Assembly (NCBI GenBank): GCA_036389675.1
Contig: DASVWI010000028.1
Location: 23,983 to 87,982, forward strand
Source: DASQYE01 sp036389675
Lineage (GTDB): Bacteria; Acidobacteriota; Blastocatellia; Pyrinomonadales; Pyrinomonadaceae
Direction: 5' to 3'
Length of the DNA stretch: 64,000 nucleotides
This document shows positions 42,382 to 51,231 of this stretch, one piece after another (position 1 is the first letter of the stretch; the number at the start of each line of letters is the position of its first letter). The position numbers and the translations under genes are program-made. The notes beneath the pieces were generated by a model. It saw only the letters and a program-made list of their open reading frames with translations. It had not been told where the DNA came from and searched no databases.

Positions 42382-43328
42382 TTATCGCTATGGTTTAGTG
42401 ATTCCTGTAGGAAATTCTCGAAGATGATGCGCCCGTCGCGCGATTCGTTCTGATGCTCCCAGCGCGTGCGGTTCTTATTCCAGTCCTCGAAGGATTTTTC
42501 AAGATGGAACTGCACCGTGTAGATAAGCTGTCCTTCGTTGCGCTTGACCATCATCTGATTGCGGCACAGGTAGGCCGTGGCGAGGAGCTGAAACCCTTCG
42601 GGCACGTGGTCAAGCTGCAAGCCATGATTCTGCCAGACGCGCAGGATACGCGCCTCGGTGGTGTAGTCCTGCCAGACGCCTGTGTTGGCGTCGTTGATGC
42701 CGCCGAAGATCGGATCGTCCGGCGCGGTGATGCGTATGAAGCGATACTGGTATTCGTAGGAGCGGTTTAGCCGCTGCTCGTGCTGCTCCATATGGTCGAG
42801 CGTTACGACGCGCGCGCCGAAGCTCTGGCCCACCAGTTGATGGCCGCCGCAGATGCCCAGCACCGGAATCCGCGTCTCGCGTATGAAGCTGCGGAAGTTC
42901 TCCAAGTAAGCGGGATTGTAATAGTCGAAATCGCGCAGCGTTCCGCTGAGGACTATCGCCTGCGGGCGAAACTCGCTGGCCGCCTCAGCGAGCTCGGACA
43001 GATGCGCGACGTGGGTCGTGGGCCGCTTCACGAGGCGCGCGATATTGTTGGTGATGTTTTCGAGCGCGAGGCCGGCGATCTTGCGTTCGCGTTGCAATTC
43101 GATGGAGGTCATGCGCCCCCACTCGCGGCGCGCCACCTCAGAGATGTCGTCCTCGTAGCGCAGCAGGTCGTTGATGACGAGGACGCGCGCCTCTTCGATA
43201 CGCTTTTCAATCGGTTGATACCGACAGAATGTACGCTGATTGAAAGGAAAAGGGAGCGGCTCGGGGGCGTCGAGTGGTGTGTTTTGGTCTAGCTTGATCT
43301 CTTCTATCATTTGCTGAAAAATATTCAA
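42372..43328 (-). CDS. Class I glutamine amidotransferase domain protein
   Basis: 318 residues. The GATase1 triad is visible: the nucleophile Cys in PVLGICGGHQLVGQSFG (~160-176), and His/Glu in YTVQFHLEKSFEDW (~280-290; most family members have HPE here). The N-terminal ~100 residues are unique. Lone GATase1 domains deliver ammonia from glutamine or act as gamma-glutamyl hydrolases (PuuD-type). Its gene faces the YbdK-type ligase, so it may hydrolyse or feed that product. It starts TTG at 43328 (MNIFQQ) or ATG at 43310. Confidence 0.82.
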   Translation of the reverse strand: MNIFQQMIEEIKLDQNTPLDAPEPLPFPFNQRTFCRYQPIEKRIEEARVLVINDLLRYEDDISEVARREWGRMTSIELQRERKIAGLALENITNNIARLVKRPTTHVAHLSELAEAASEFRPQAIVLSGTLRDFDYYNPAYLENFRSFIRETRIPVLGICGGHQLVGQSFGARVVTLDHMEQHEQRLNRSYEYQYRFIRITAPDDPIFGGINDANTGVWQDYTTEARILRVWQNHGLQLDHVPEGFQLLATAYLCRNQMMVKRNEGQLIYTVQFHLEKSFEDWNKNRTRWEHQNESRDGRIIFENFLQESLNHSDNTQ

Positions 43329-43359
43329 TCCCGCGCCGGAGCGCTCCTGCCTGACTGTC

Positions 43360-43938
43360 TTATGCGCCGGGTCGCTGCTTCGTGTTCTGGTTGAATTGAG
43401 GGACGGGCGTGCCGGCCCCGGCCAGCGTAATCTCCGCCCTCACCTCGTTCGTGACGAGCGTGCGAAGTCGTCCCAGAAAAGCACGGCTGCGCCGCTCGGC
43501 GGCCTTCTCGATCAAGAGTAACATGCGATGCCATGAAGATTCGAGCTCATCCGCGAGCCGGGAAATCCGCGAAATATCATAAGGCACGGCGACATCCGCA
43601 CACCCCGCGCGCGCGAACACTGCGAGGTAACGAGCCGTCGCCAGATCGGGACACATCATGCGATGCCGACCCGCCTTCAGCTCGACGCCGAGCAGTGTGT
43701 GCTGGATTTCCACGCTCGTGGTGCGCGCCGGAACGCTCAGGTGAGCGGAGCGCGTTCGCATTGTCAGGATGCGTTCGCGATAGATACGCGGCAGCCACAT
43801 CTCGTCGAGCGCGTCCTTGATCTCGGCGACGACGAGCATCGCCCTACGCTCGCCTGCGGCGGGTCTAGCCGCTGATGCTGCTGCTAGAGACGGTAACGGA
43901 ACATTCGCGCTCGTCTTTGCCACGGGAATAAAATTCAT
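43360..43938 (-). CDS. Hypothetical protein
   Basis: A 192-residue Arg/Ala-rich soluble protein without a family I recognise. Residues ~1-30 are low complexity (LPSLAAASAARPAAGERR); the rest alternates helices and strands (LGVELKAGRHRMMCPDLAT, ARYLAVFARAGCADVAVPYD). It ends in a disordered QFNQNTKQRPGA tail. It starts ATG at 43938, 87 bases downstream of the nuoN stop, and is followed after 31 bases by the amidotransferase gene, so it may be in that gene's transcript. The call rests on coding bias and length only. Confidence 0.5.
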   Translation of the reverse strand: MNFIPVAKTSANVPLPSLAAASAARPAAGERRAMLVVAEIKDALDEMWLPRIYRERILTMRTRSAHLSVPARTTSVEIQHTLLGVELKAGRHRMMCPDLATARYLAVFARAGCADVAVPYDISRISRLADELESSWHRMLLLIEKAAERRSRAFLGRLRTLVTNEVRAEITLAGAGTPVPQFNQNTKQRPGA

Positions 43939-44025
43939 ATTGAATAAAGTTAAGAGCTTGCGGCCCGACCCTAGAATAACCGTTCGGACTCGTAACCGGA
44001 AGCCAAAACCTGTACTGCACTTTGC

Positions 44026-45606
44026 TCAGCGAGTCGCGGCCTGCGAGACCCCCGGCCTCTTTTGAAACGCGTCAATCACGGGGCCGGGAAACAGGCCCAG
44101 ATAAAACACCCCGAGCACAGTGATGATCAGGGCCGCCAGCGCCGCCGCCGGTACGCGCGGCGCGCTCCATTCGGTCGTGCGCTCGCGGAAGAACATCACG
44201 ATGATTAGACGCAGATAGTAGTAGGCGGAGATGGCCGTATTGAGCACGGCGACCACCACCAGCCAGTAGTATCGCTCGTTGAGGGCCGCGCGAAAGACCA
44301 TGATCTTGCCCATGAAACCGGCGGTCAGCGGCATGCCCAACAGGCTCAGCAGAAAGAGCGAGAGCGTAAAGGCGAGCGCCGGGGCACGAAAGCCTATGCC
44401 GTTGTAGTCTTCCACCTCTGTGCGGCGGTCTCCGCTTCTGGCGATGAGCGTGACGACGGCGAATGCTCCGAGATTCATCACGGCGTAGGTCAGCATGTAG
44501 AAGGCGACGGCAGCGAGCGCAGCGTTTCTCTGCTCGGCATCGCCGGACGCGCCCGCCGCTATGAATCCGACCAGCGCGTAGCCGGCGTGCGCGATGGAAG
44601 AATAGGCGAGCATACGCTTGACGTTGTTCTGCACGATGGCGACCAGATTGCCGACCGTCATGGTGATGATCGCCAGCACTACGAGTGCGTTCAGCCAGGC
44701 TGTGTGCGCGTAGCCGGAGATGCTCAGGGCGTTAGCCACGAAGGGGAAACCGAAGACGAAGACGCGCAGGAATGAAGCGAACCCGGCGGCCTTCGGCCCG
44801 GCAGCCATAAAGGCCGTGACGGGAGTCGGCGCGCCCTCGTAAACGTCCGGCGTCCAGATGTGAAAAGGCGCAGTCGCAATCTTAAACCCGAAGCCCACGA
44901 GCATCATCGCCGCGCCCGCGAACAGGAGCGGCGGGTAGAGCGAATCGTTGATGCGATTCGCAATCTCGTTAATGTTGGTCGTCCCCGGCAGACCCCCGTT
45001 GGTCGCCGTCGCGCCGTAGATAAGCGCTATGCCGTAGAGCAGAAAGGCCGAAGAGAAAGAGCCCAGAATAAAATATTTGAGAGAGGATTCGTTAGAGCGC
45101 AGGTCCGTGCGACGAAAGCCGCACATGACGTAGGTGGCGATGGAGAGAATCTCAAGGCCCAGAAAGATGATGACCAGATCGCCGCCCGACGCCATCAGCA
45201 TCATCCCGGCGGTGGCGAACATGAGCAGGGAATGAAACTCGCCCGCCGGCAGGTCTTCGCCTTCAACCCAGACCATGGAAATCAGTATCGTGAGCGCGGA
45301 GACTAAGAGGAAGATCAGCGTAAAGCTCAGGCGCAGCCCGTCGAGCACGATCATGCCGTTAAATGTTCCGCCCTGCACGAGCGGCGCTCCCGCCCCCGCC
45401 CACGCCGCCCACATCCAGACACAGGCCGCGGCAGCCGCCGCGAGGCCCACGAGCGAGATCGTGCCCGTCAGCCATCGCTGCCGCGGTCGCGCGAAGGCGT
45501 CAACGAACATCACCAGCACGGCCACAAAGCAGACGATCAACTCCGGCAGAATGAGCCCGAAGTTAAGGTCGGCGTTTAAGAGTTGAAATGCGATACAAAG
45601 GTTCAT
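44026..45606 (-). CDS. nuoN: NADH-quinone oxidoreductase subunit N
   Basis: 526 residues from ATG 45606 (MNLCIAFQLLNADLNFG). A TTG start three codons earlier is possible. It is a multi-pass proton-pumping subunit of complex I, with about 14 helices. Core motifs of the Mrp-antiporter family are visible: ILSIATYVMCGFRRTD, IATAPFHIWTPDVYEGAPTP (~238-258) and VQNNVKRMLAYSSIAHAGYA. Last gene of the nuo operon; unlike the usual order it is split from nuoM by a TlpA-like gene. Confidence 0.95.
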   Translation of the reverse strand: MNLCIAFQLLNADLNFGLILPELIVCFVAVLVMFVDAFARPRQRWLTGTISLVGLAAAAAACVWMWAAWAGAGAPLVQGGTFNGMIVLDGLRLSFTLIFLLVSALTILISMVWVEGEDLPAGEFHSLLMFATAGMMLMASGGDLVIIFLGLEILSIATYVMCGFRRTDLRSNESSLKYFILGSFSSAFLLYGIALIYGATATNGGLPGTTNINEIANRINDSLYPPLLFAGAAMMLVGFGFKIATAPFHIWTPDVYEGAPTPVTAFMAAGPKAAGFASFLRVFVFGFPFVANALSISGYAHTAWLNALVVLAIITMTVGNLVAIVQNNVKRMLAYSSIAHAGYALVGFIAAGASGDAEQRNAALAAVAFYMLTYAVMNLGAFAVVTLIARSGDRRTEVEDYNGIGFRAPALAFTLSLFLLSLLGMPLTAGFMGKIMVFRAALNERYYWLVVVAVLNTAISAYYYLRLIIVMFFRERTTEWSAPRVPAAALAALIITVLGVFYLGLFPGPVIDAFQKRPGVSQAATR

Positions 45607-45630
45607 CTGTTTCAAATAGAGCCCGCGGGC

Positions 45631-46197
45631 TTACTCGGCGCTCGGCGGCGCTTGATTGCCCGCGTCCGCCGTCAAAAGCTTGTTCAGGTTATCGCGGATG
45701 ATCTTTTTATACTCTTCCGGCTGAGCCATCCCGACCTGTCGCGGCTTGGCGAGTCGCCCTTCCCTGTCGAAGAAGATGACGAAGGGAAGGCGAATGCTCG
45801 GCGAAAACTGCGCATAGGTCAACTGCGTCGCGTCGCGCAACACCGTGAATGAAATCTTTTTGTCCTTGGCGAAGTCGCGCAGGTCTCTGTCGGACATGTG
45901 CTCGCGCTGGTCGAGGCTGACCCAGAGAAACCTGACGGGCTTGTCGCGGTATTCATTCTGCAACTCTTCGAGCGCATGCAGCTCCGTCGTGCAGGGCGTG
46001 CACCACGTCGCGCCGAAGGATACGAGCACGACCTTGCCCTTCATCTCCGCCACGTCGTACATCTTGCCGTCTATCCCGCGCAGCTTGATAAAGACTTCGC
46101 TCGGGGCGGTGTTGAGCGTTTGAGTGGCGCGCGCCGAAAAAACCGCCGCACAGAGCACGCAGGCCACAGTCAAAAAAGATGCGAGCACTCTTTTCAT
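45631..46197 (-). CDS. TlpA-like periplasmic thioredoxin
   Basis: 188 residues with a signal peptide (MKRVLASFLTVACVLCAAVF, cleavage near SARA, residue 24). The redoxin fold carries the active-site pair in FGATWCTPCTTELHALEEL (C-x2-C, ~71-74) and a later cis-Pro region SPSIRLPFVIFFDREGRL. TlpA-type proteins reduce periplasmic disulfides, for example in cytochrome biogenesis. It sits between nuoM (9-base gap) and nuoN (24-base gap), so it is made with complex I. Confidence 0.88.
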   Translation of the reverse strand: MKRVLASFLTVACVLCAAVFSARATQTLNTAPSEVFIKLRGIDGKMYDVAEMKGKVVLVSFGATWCTPCTTELHALEELQNEYRDKPVRFLWVSLDQREHMSDRDLRDFAKDKKISFTVLRDATQLTYAQFSPSIRLPFVIFFDREGRLAKPRQVGMAQPEEYKKIIRDNLNKLLTADAGNQAPPSAE

Positions 46198-46206
46198 AGA
46201 GAATCT

Positions 46207-47769
46207 CTAGCGCGACTCGCTGCTTACATTGTGCGCTTCGACGGGCGCGGAAATGCTCCCCTGCTGCGTGCCGAGTATAGAGCGCACGGCGGCCACGCTC
46301 TCGCGCGAGCGTTCCAGAAACACTTTCGGGTAAACGCCCATGAACAGCATCAGTATGAGCAGCGGCGCTAGAAGCGCCAGCTCGCGCGCGTTGAGATCAG
46401 ACAAGCGAGCGTTCTCGGGGTGGCGTATGTGCCCGAAGACGACGCGCTGCAACATCCACAACATGTAAACTGCCGCCCAGATCACGCCCGTCCCGGCAAA
46501 CATCGTCGCCACCCATGCCCACTGAAACCCGGACATCCACATCCCGAGCATGATCAAAAACTCTCCGACGAAGCCGTTCAGGAAGGGCAGGCCGATGGAG
46601 GAGAGCGACGAGAAAACGAAGAAGGCGGAGAACCATGGCATGACGGTCGCCAGTCCTCCGAAGTCCGCGATCATGCGCGTGTGCCTGCGCTCGTAGATCA
46701 TCCCGACCATCAAAAAGAGCGCGCCCGTCGAGACGCCGTGATTGAGCATCTGGTAGAGCGCGCCCTGCATCCCTATCTCCGTAAACGAGAACAGGCCCAG
46801 CACGACGAATCCCATGTGGCTCACTGACGAATACGCGACCAGCCGCTTAACGTCCGGCTGCACCATCGCTACCAGCGCGCCGTAGATAATGCCTATGATG
46901 GCGAGCGTGATAATGAACGGCGCGAAATCACGCGCGGCAACGGGGAACAGCGCAAGGTTAAAGCGCAGCAGCCCGTAAGTGCCCATCTTGAGCAGCACGC
47001 CCGCGAGAATGACTGAGCCAGCCGTGGGCGCTTCCGTGTGCGCGTCCGGCAGCCACGTGTGAAGCGGAAAGAGCGGAACCTTGATGCAGAAAGCGAAAGC
47101 GAAGGCGAGGAACAGCAGCGCCTCCGCCCGCGGCGAGCGCGCGGCGATGCCTCCCCCGTTTTTCATCGCGCCGAGGATGGCGACGTAATCGAACGAGCCG
47201 TAAATGTAGTAAAGCGCGATGATGCCGACCAGCATCAGAAGGCTTCCGACAGCCGTGTAGATGAAGAACTTGGTCGCCGCGTAGATGCGCCGCTGCCCGC
47301 CCCAGATGCCGATCAGGAAGAACATCGGCACGAGCGAGGCTTCAAAGAAGAGATAGAAGACCAGCAGGTCGAGCGAGACGAAGACGCCGATCATCGCCGA
47401 CTCCAGCACCAGCAGAAAGACGTAGAATGAAAGCACACGCTTTTCCACCGCGCGCCAGCTCGAAACGATAGAGATGGGCACGAGCAGCGTCGTCAGCAGC
47501 ACCAGCCACAGGCTGATGCCGTCCACCCCTATGTGATAGTTGGCGTTGATCGCTCCAATCCACGTCACGTTTCGCTCGAAGCGAAATCCCGTCCCGTAGC
47601 CGCCGCCCGTGAGCAGCAGCAGAGAGAGCGCGAAGGTCGCGAGCGAGAACGAGAGCGCAATCCAGCGGTAATGCGTCTCGCGACGGTAGGGCACAAAGTT
47701 GTGGCCGATGGCCGCGAGCGCGCCAATGAGCGGAAGCAGAATCAAGGCTGTGAGCAAATATTGCTGCAT
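46207..47769 (-). CDS. nuoM: NADH-quinone oxidoreductase subunit M
   Basis: 520 residues, ~14 helices. Family blocks are visible: FYLFFEASLVPMFFLIGIWG (~135-155, includes the key Glu), KVPLFPLHTWLPDAHTEAPT (~225-245, the proton-channel Lys and loop) and PDVKRLVAYSSVSHMGFV (~295-313). One of three antiporter-like proton channels in complex I. ATG at 47769; 8 bases after nuoL. Confidence 0.96.
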   Translation of the reverse strand: MQQYLLTALILLPLIGALAAIGHNFVPYRRETHYRWIALSFSLATFALSLLLLTGGGYGTGFRFERNVTWIGAINANYHIGVDGISLWLVLLTTLLVPISIVSSWRAVEKRVLSFYVFLLVLESAMIGVFVSLDLLVFYLFFEASLVPMFFLIGIWGGQRRIYAATKFFIYTAVGSLLMLVGIIALYYIYGSFDYVAILGAMKNGGGIAARSPRAEALLFLAFAFAFCIKVPLFPLHTWLPDAHTEAPTAGSVILAGVLLKMGTYGLLRFNLALFPVAARDFAPFIITLAIIGIIYGALVAMVQPDVKRLVAYSSVSHMGFVVLGLFSFTEIGMQGALYQMLNHGVSTGALFLMVGMIYERRHTRMIADFGGLATVMPWFSAFFVFSSLSSIGLPFLNGFVGEFLIMLGMWMSGFQWAWVATMFAGTGVIWAAVYMLWMLQRVVFGHIRHPENARLSDLNARELALLAPLLILMLFMGVYPKVFLERSRESVAAVRSILGTQQGSISAPVEAHNVSSESR

Positions 47770-47777
47770 AAGGGCGA

Positions 47778-50096
47778 CTAGTGAAGCGTGAATATCGGGA
47801 AACCTGAATACACGATATAGCCTATGACGACGAGCGCGCCGAGCAGGATAACGGCTGCGTAGCTGCGAACGAAACCGATCTGAAGATAACGAACCACCGC
47901 GCCGATCTGCGTTATGCCCCGTCCCAAGCCGTTGACGATGCCGTCGATGACTGCCACGTCAAAGAGCTTCCAGAGACCTTCGCGCGAGCCTACTTTGATC
48001 GGATTGATAATCGCCGCGTCGTATATCTCGTCCACGTAATACTTGTTTTCCAGCACTCGCGGCATAGCCGTCAGCGGGCGTCTGCCGAACAGAGCCCAGC
48101 CGATGCCGATGCCTGTCATCGCAATCAAAACCGAGATGACCGAGAACATGATCTCCGCGCGCACCTCTGCGGGCGTATGCACCTGCTCGGCGGAGGGCTC
48201 ATGCTGCGAGCCCTCGCCGACTGAGAGGGGCGATGCGCCGTCGTGCGGCTGCGGCGTAGGCGAAAGGAATCGCGGCGCTTCGTGTTCGCCGCCGCGCCCA
48301 CCCACCCCCTCGCCTGTGCCTTCCGGCGTTTCCGGCGCGTGCGCGATGGCGGGCTCAAGCGTGTGCTCGAAGTAGTTTGGAATGTGCCCGCCGCTCAGGG
48401 CGTAGGGGATGCCGACGAGCCCCCCGAAGGTCGAAAGAACGGCGAGAATGATGAGCGGCACGGTCATCGTCCAGGGTGATTCGTGCGGCTCATGATGAGC
48501 ATGCTCGCCTGCGTGCTCGTCCGCAGCATGAGTGTCCTCGTGGTGCGCTGCCGGACTGACTACTTCATCGCCCGGCTCATGATGCGGGCGGTCGCCAGCC
48601 GATGCCGTGTGAGCGTCGTGCGGCGCTTCGTCCTCGTCGTAGGCGTGAGCATGAGCTTCGTCAGCCTGTCCTCCGGCGTGCGCCTCGCGGAATCTCTCCG
48701 CACCCCAGAAGGTCATCAACATCAGTCGCGTCATGTAGACGGCGGTGAGCAGGGCGGTCAGCGCACCGACGACCCATAAGACTTTACCGAATCCGCTCTC
48801 GAACCCTATGCCCGCGGCGCTCCATGTCTTCCAAAGAATCTCATCCTTGGAGAAGAACCCGGCGAAGATGGGGATGCCGCTGATCGCCAGCCAGCCCGTC
48901 AACATCGTCATGAAAGTGATGGGCATGTATTTCCGCAGCCCACCCATGCGCCGCATATCCTGCTCATGATGCATGCCGTGAATCACCGAGCCCGAGCCAA
49001 GGAAGAGCAGCGCCTTGAAGAAGGCGTGCGTCATGACGTGGAAGATGGCGGCGACGAACGCGCCCACACCGCAGGCGAGCATCATGTAGCCGAGCTGCGA
49101 AATGGTCGAATAGGCCAGCACTTTCTTAATGTCATTCTGTGCGAGCCCGATGGTGGCGGCAAACAGCGCCGTGGCCGCGCCAATGATGGCGACGATGAAC
49201 ATAGCCGTGGGCGCGTGCGTGTAGATAGCCGAACAGCGCACGATCATGTACACGCCAGCCGTCACCATCGTCGCGGCGTGAATGAGCGCGGAGACGGGCG
49301 TCGGCCCGGCCATCGCGTCCGGCAGCCAGACGAAAAGCGGTATCTGCGCGGACTTGCCCGTTGCTCCGATAAAGAGAAGGATGGCGATGGACGTGATGCC
49401 GCCTGCCGTGAGCGCCTGCCATGTGAAAGGCTCGACCGACATGCCGCCTATGATCTGTAGCGCGCTCTCCATCCCCGGCTTGGGGAAAAAGCTGATCGTG
49501 CCCGTCAGAAAGAAGATGAGCATGATGCCGAGGACGACTCCCCAGTCGCCGACCCGGTTGGCGATGAAAGCCTTCTTCGCAGCGTCTCCGGCCTCACGGC
49601 GGTCAGTGTAGTAACCGATCAGGAGATATGAGCAGAGCCCGACGCCTTCCCAGCCGACGAACATCAACAGAAAATTGTCGGCCAAGATAAGCGTCAGCAT
49701 CGAGAACATGAAGAGATTCAGGTACGCGAAGAAGCGATAAAAGCCCCTGTCGCCGTGCATGTACCCGGTCGCGAAAATGTGTATCAGAAGCCCGACGAAG
49801 GTGATGAAGAGCGCGTAGATGCCGCTTAAGCGATCCATCGCGAGGCCGAAGTCTGCGCGAAAGCCCCCGGCGTTAATCCACGTCCAGAGGTGATCCATAA
49901 CCGGCGCGCCGGCACGGAGCGCGCCGTCCGGCTTGAGCGCTATGAGAAAGGCGACGATGGCGGAGACGGCGACCGACCCGCAGGCGACCGCGCCGATAAA
50001 GGCTTCGCTACGCAGGCGACGGCCCACGAACCAGTTGACGGCTGCGCCCAGGAGCGGCGCAAAGATAATCAGGCTGAGGAGATTGTTTTCCGGCAT
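47778..50096 (-). CDS. nuoL: NADH-quinone oxidoreductase subunit L with two long hydrophilic inserts
   Basis: 772 residues from ATG 50096 (MPENNLLSLI); most NuoL are ~610-660, so ~110-150 residues are extra. Core blocks are normal: MFVGWEGVGLCSYLLIGYYT (~130-150), SAQIPLFVWLPDAMAGPTPV (~240) and NDIKKVLAYSTISQLGYMML. Two inserts interrupt the C-terminal third. Insert 1 (~469-538; DNA 48482-48690) is rich in His, Asp, Glu and Ala (for example AHHEDTHAADEHAGEHAHHE). Insert 2 (~579-645; DNA 48160-48360) is Gly/Pro/His rich. Both lie between membrane helices and probably on the same side. The last ~120 residues contain the lateral amphipathic helix and final anchor. Confidence 0.94.
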   Translation of the reverse strand: MPENNLLSLIIFAPLLGAAVNWFVGRRLRSEAFIGAVACGSVAVSAIVAFLIALKPDGALRAGAPVMDHLWTWINAGGFRADFGLAMDRLSGIYALFITFVGLLIHIFATGYMHGDRGFYRFFAYLNLFMFSMLTLILADNFLLMFVGWEGVGLCSYLLIGYYTDRREAGDAAKKAFIANRVGDWGVVLGIMLIFFLTGTISFFPKPGMESALQIIGGMSVEPFTWQALTAGGITSIAILLFIGATGKSAQIPLFVWLPDAMAGPTPVSALIHAATMVTAGVYMIVRCSAIYTHAPTAMFIVAIIGAATALFAATIGLAQNDIKKVLAYSTISQLGYMMLACGVGAFVAAIFHVMTHAFFKALLFLGSGSVIHGMHHEQDMRRMGGLRKYMPITFMTMLTGWLAISGIPIFAGFFSKDEILWKTWSAAGIGFESGFGKVLWVVGALTALLTAVYMTRLMLMTFWGAERFREAHAGGQADEAHAHAYDEDEAPHDAHTASAGDRPHHEPGDEVVSPAAHHEDTHAADEHAGEHAHHEPHESPWTMTVPLIILAVLSTFGGLVGIPYALSGGHIPNYFEHTLEPAIAHAPETPEGTGEGVGGRGGEHEAPRFLSPTPQPHDGASPLSVGEGSQHEPSAEQVHTPAEVRAEIMFSVISVLIAMTGIGIGWALFGRRPLTAMPRVLENKYYVDEIYDAAIINPIKVGSREGLWKLFDVAVIDGIVNGLGRGITQIGAVVRYLQIGFVRSYAAVILLGALVVIGYIVYSGFPIFTLH

Positions 50097-50118
50097 AACT
50101 CGCCACAAATCGAACGGT

Positions 50119-50424
50119 CTATAACTTCAGAATATTCGCCTCGTCCACATCCAGCGACTCGCGGTTACGGAAAATAGCGAGGATAATCCCGAGGCCGACG
50201 GCAGCCTCAGCCGCCGCCACCGTCATCACGATAAAGACGAAGAGCTGGCCCGACACGTCCTTGAAGAAGCTGGAAAAAGCGACGAAGGTCAGGTTGACGG
50301 CGTTCAGCATCAGCTCGATGCACATGAACATCGAGATGACGTTGCGCTTGATGATGACGCCGACCACGCCAATCGTGAACAGGATGGCGGAGAGCGCCAG
50401 ATACCAGGACAGTTGCGGAGTCAT
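50119..50424 (-). CDS. nuoK: NADH-quinone oxidoreductase subunit K
   Basis: 101 residues from ATG 50424 (MTPQLSWYLALSAIL), the usual NuoK length; upstream in-frame starts would only add a non-conserved extension. Three helices are present, with the conserved membrane glutamates in SMFMCIELMLNAVNLTFVAF (~34-53) and VAAAEAAVGLGIILAIF (~70-86). It connects quinone chemistry to the antiporter-like subunits. 22 bases before nuoL. Confidence 0.96.
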   Translation of the reverse strand: MTPQLSWYLALSAILFTIGVVGVIIKRNVISMFMCIELMLNAVNLTFVAFSSFFKDVSGQLFVFIVMTVAAAEAAVGLGIILAIFRNRESLDVDEANILKL

Positions 50425-50431
50425 AGCTTTT

Positions 50432-51115
50432 TCAATCCAGTTCTGAATCCTTGATGCGTGTTTGTGCGCGTGTGCCCACCGGCCCTTCAAGCAGCGCCGC
50501 CGCCTCGTCGGTCGTATGTGTCACGACGGGCGCTGCATCGCCGACCGAGCTCTTGTCAACGATGCTTCTGGGCAGAACCTGCATGCCGGGAACGACGCGC
50601 GCACCCTCCGAAAGAAGCCCGCCCCGACGCGCCAGCGTCATCGCGCCGACAATCGCCATCAGAAGCAGAATAGAGGTGATCTCGAACGGCAGAAGGTAGA
50701 TCGTAAAGAGCCCCGTGCCGATGGACATCGTCAGGCCCACGTCCGAAGTATTGGTCACGGGAGTATTGCGCGAGTCCCCGACGAAGTAGATGATAAAAGC
50801 CGCCTCGGCAAAGAGCATTGCCGCCATCACAATCGCCGCCGGAACCAAATAGCGCGGTCGCAGGCTGGCGTGATCTTCCTCCTCGACATTCAGGAGCATG
50901 ATGACGAAGATGACCAGCACCATAATCGCGCCCGCGTAGACGATGATCTGCACGGCGGCGATAAAGGGCGCGGCCAGCATCACATAAAGCGACGCGAGCG
51001 AGATGAAGACGCCAACCAAAGAGATCGCGCTGTAGAGCGGATTACGCTGCGCGACCATCGCCACCGCACAACCGATGGCGAGCCCGGCGAAAAGTATAAA
51101 GAGAAGAGTCAGCAT
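50432..51115 (-). CDS. nuoJ: NADH-quinone oxidoreductase subunit J
   Basis: 227 residues. N-terminal helices show the NuoJ pattern: AMVAQRNPLYSAISLVGVFI and AAVQIIVYAGAIMVLVIFVI (~50-75). There are about five helices, and a soluble C-terminal tail of ~60 residues (~165-227). Usual NuoJ is ~170-200 residues, so the tail is slightly long. nuoI would normally precede this gene; instead a 116-base gap with a palindrome separates nuoH and nuoJ. Confidence 0.93.
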   Translation of the reverse strand: MLTLLFILFAGLAIGCAVAMVAQRNPLYSAISLVGVFISLASLYVMLAAPFIAAVQIIVYAGAIMVLVIFVIMLLNVEEEDHASLRPRYLVPAAIVMAAMLFAEAAFIIYFVGDSRNTPVTNTSDVGLTMSIGTGLFTIYLLPFEITSILLLMAIVGAMTLARRGGLLSEGARVVPGMQVLPRSIVDKSSVGDAAPVVTHTTDEAAALLEGPVGTRAQTRIKDSELD

Positions 51116-51122
51116 ACTCTAC

Positions 51123-51227
51123 ATTTTGGATTTTGGATTTTAGATTGACACTTCATGAATCTTAGAAGCAAAGCGCCCGGCCTGCGGCGCGCACCATTCC
51201 AAAATCCAGTATCTAAAATCCAAAACG
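51123..51227. repeat. Palindromic element (family C) at the usual nuoI site
   Basis: The left arm, ATTTTGGATTTTGGATTTTA (51123-51142) and onward to 51146, pairs with the right arm AAAATCCAGTATCTAAAATC (51200-51219, extended to 51227). The GC-rich loop between contains the GCGCCCGGCCTGCGGCGCGC dyad. It fills almost all of the gap between nuoH and nuoJ. Confidence 0.75.
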
Positions 51228-51231
51228 GTTT

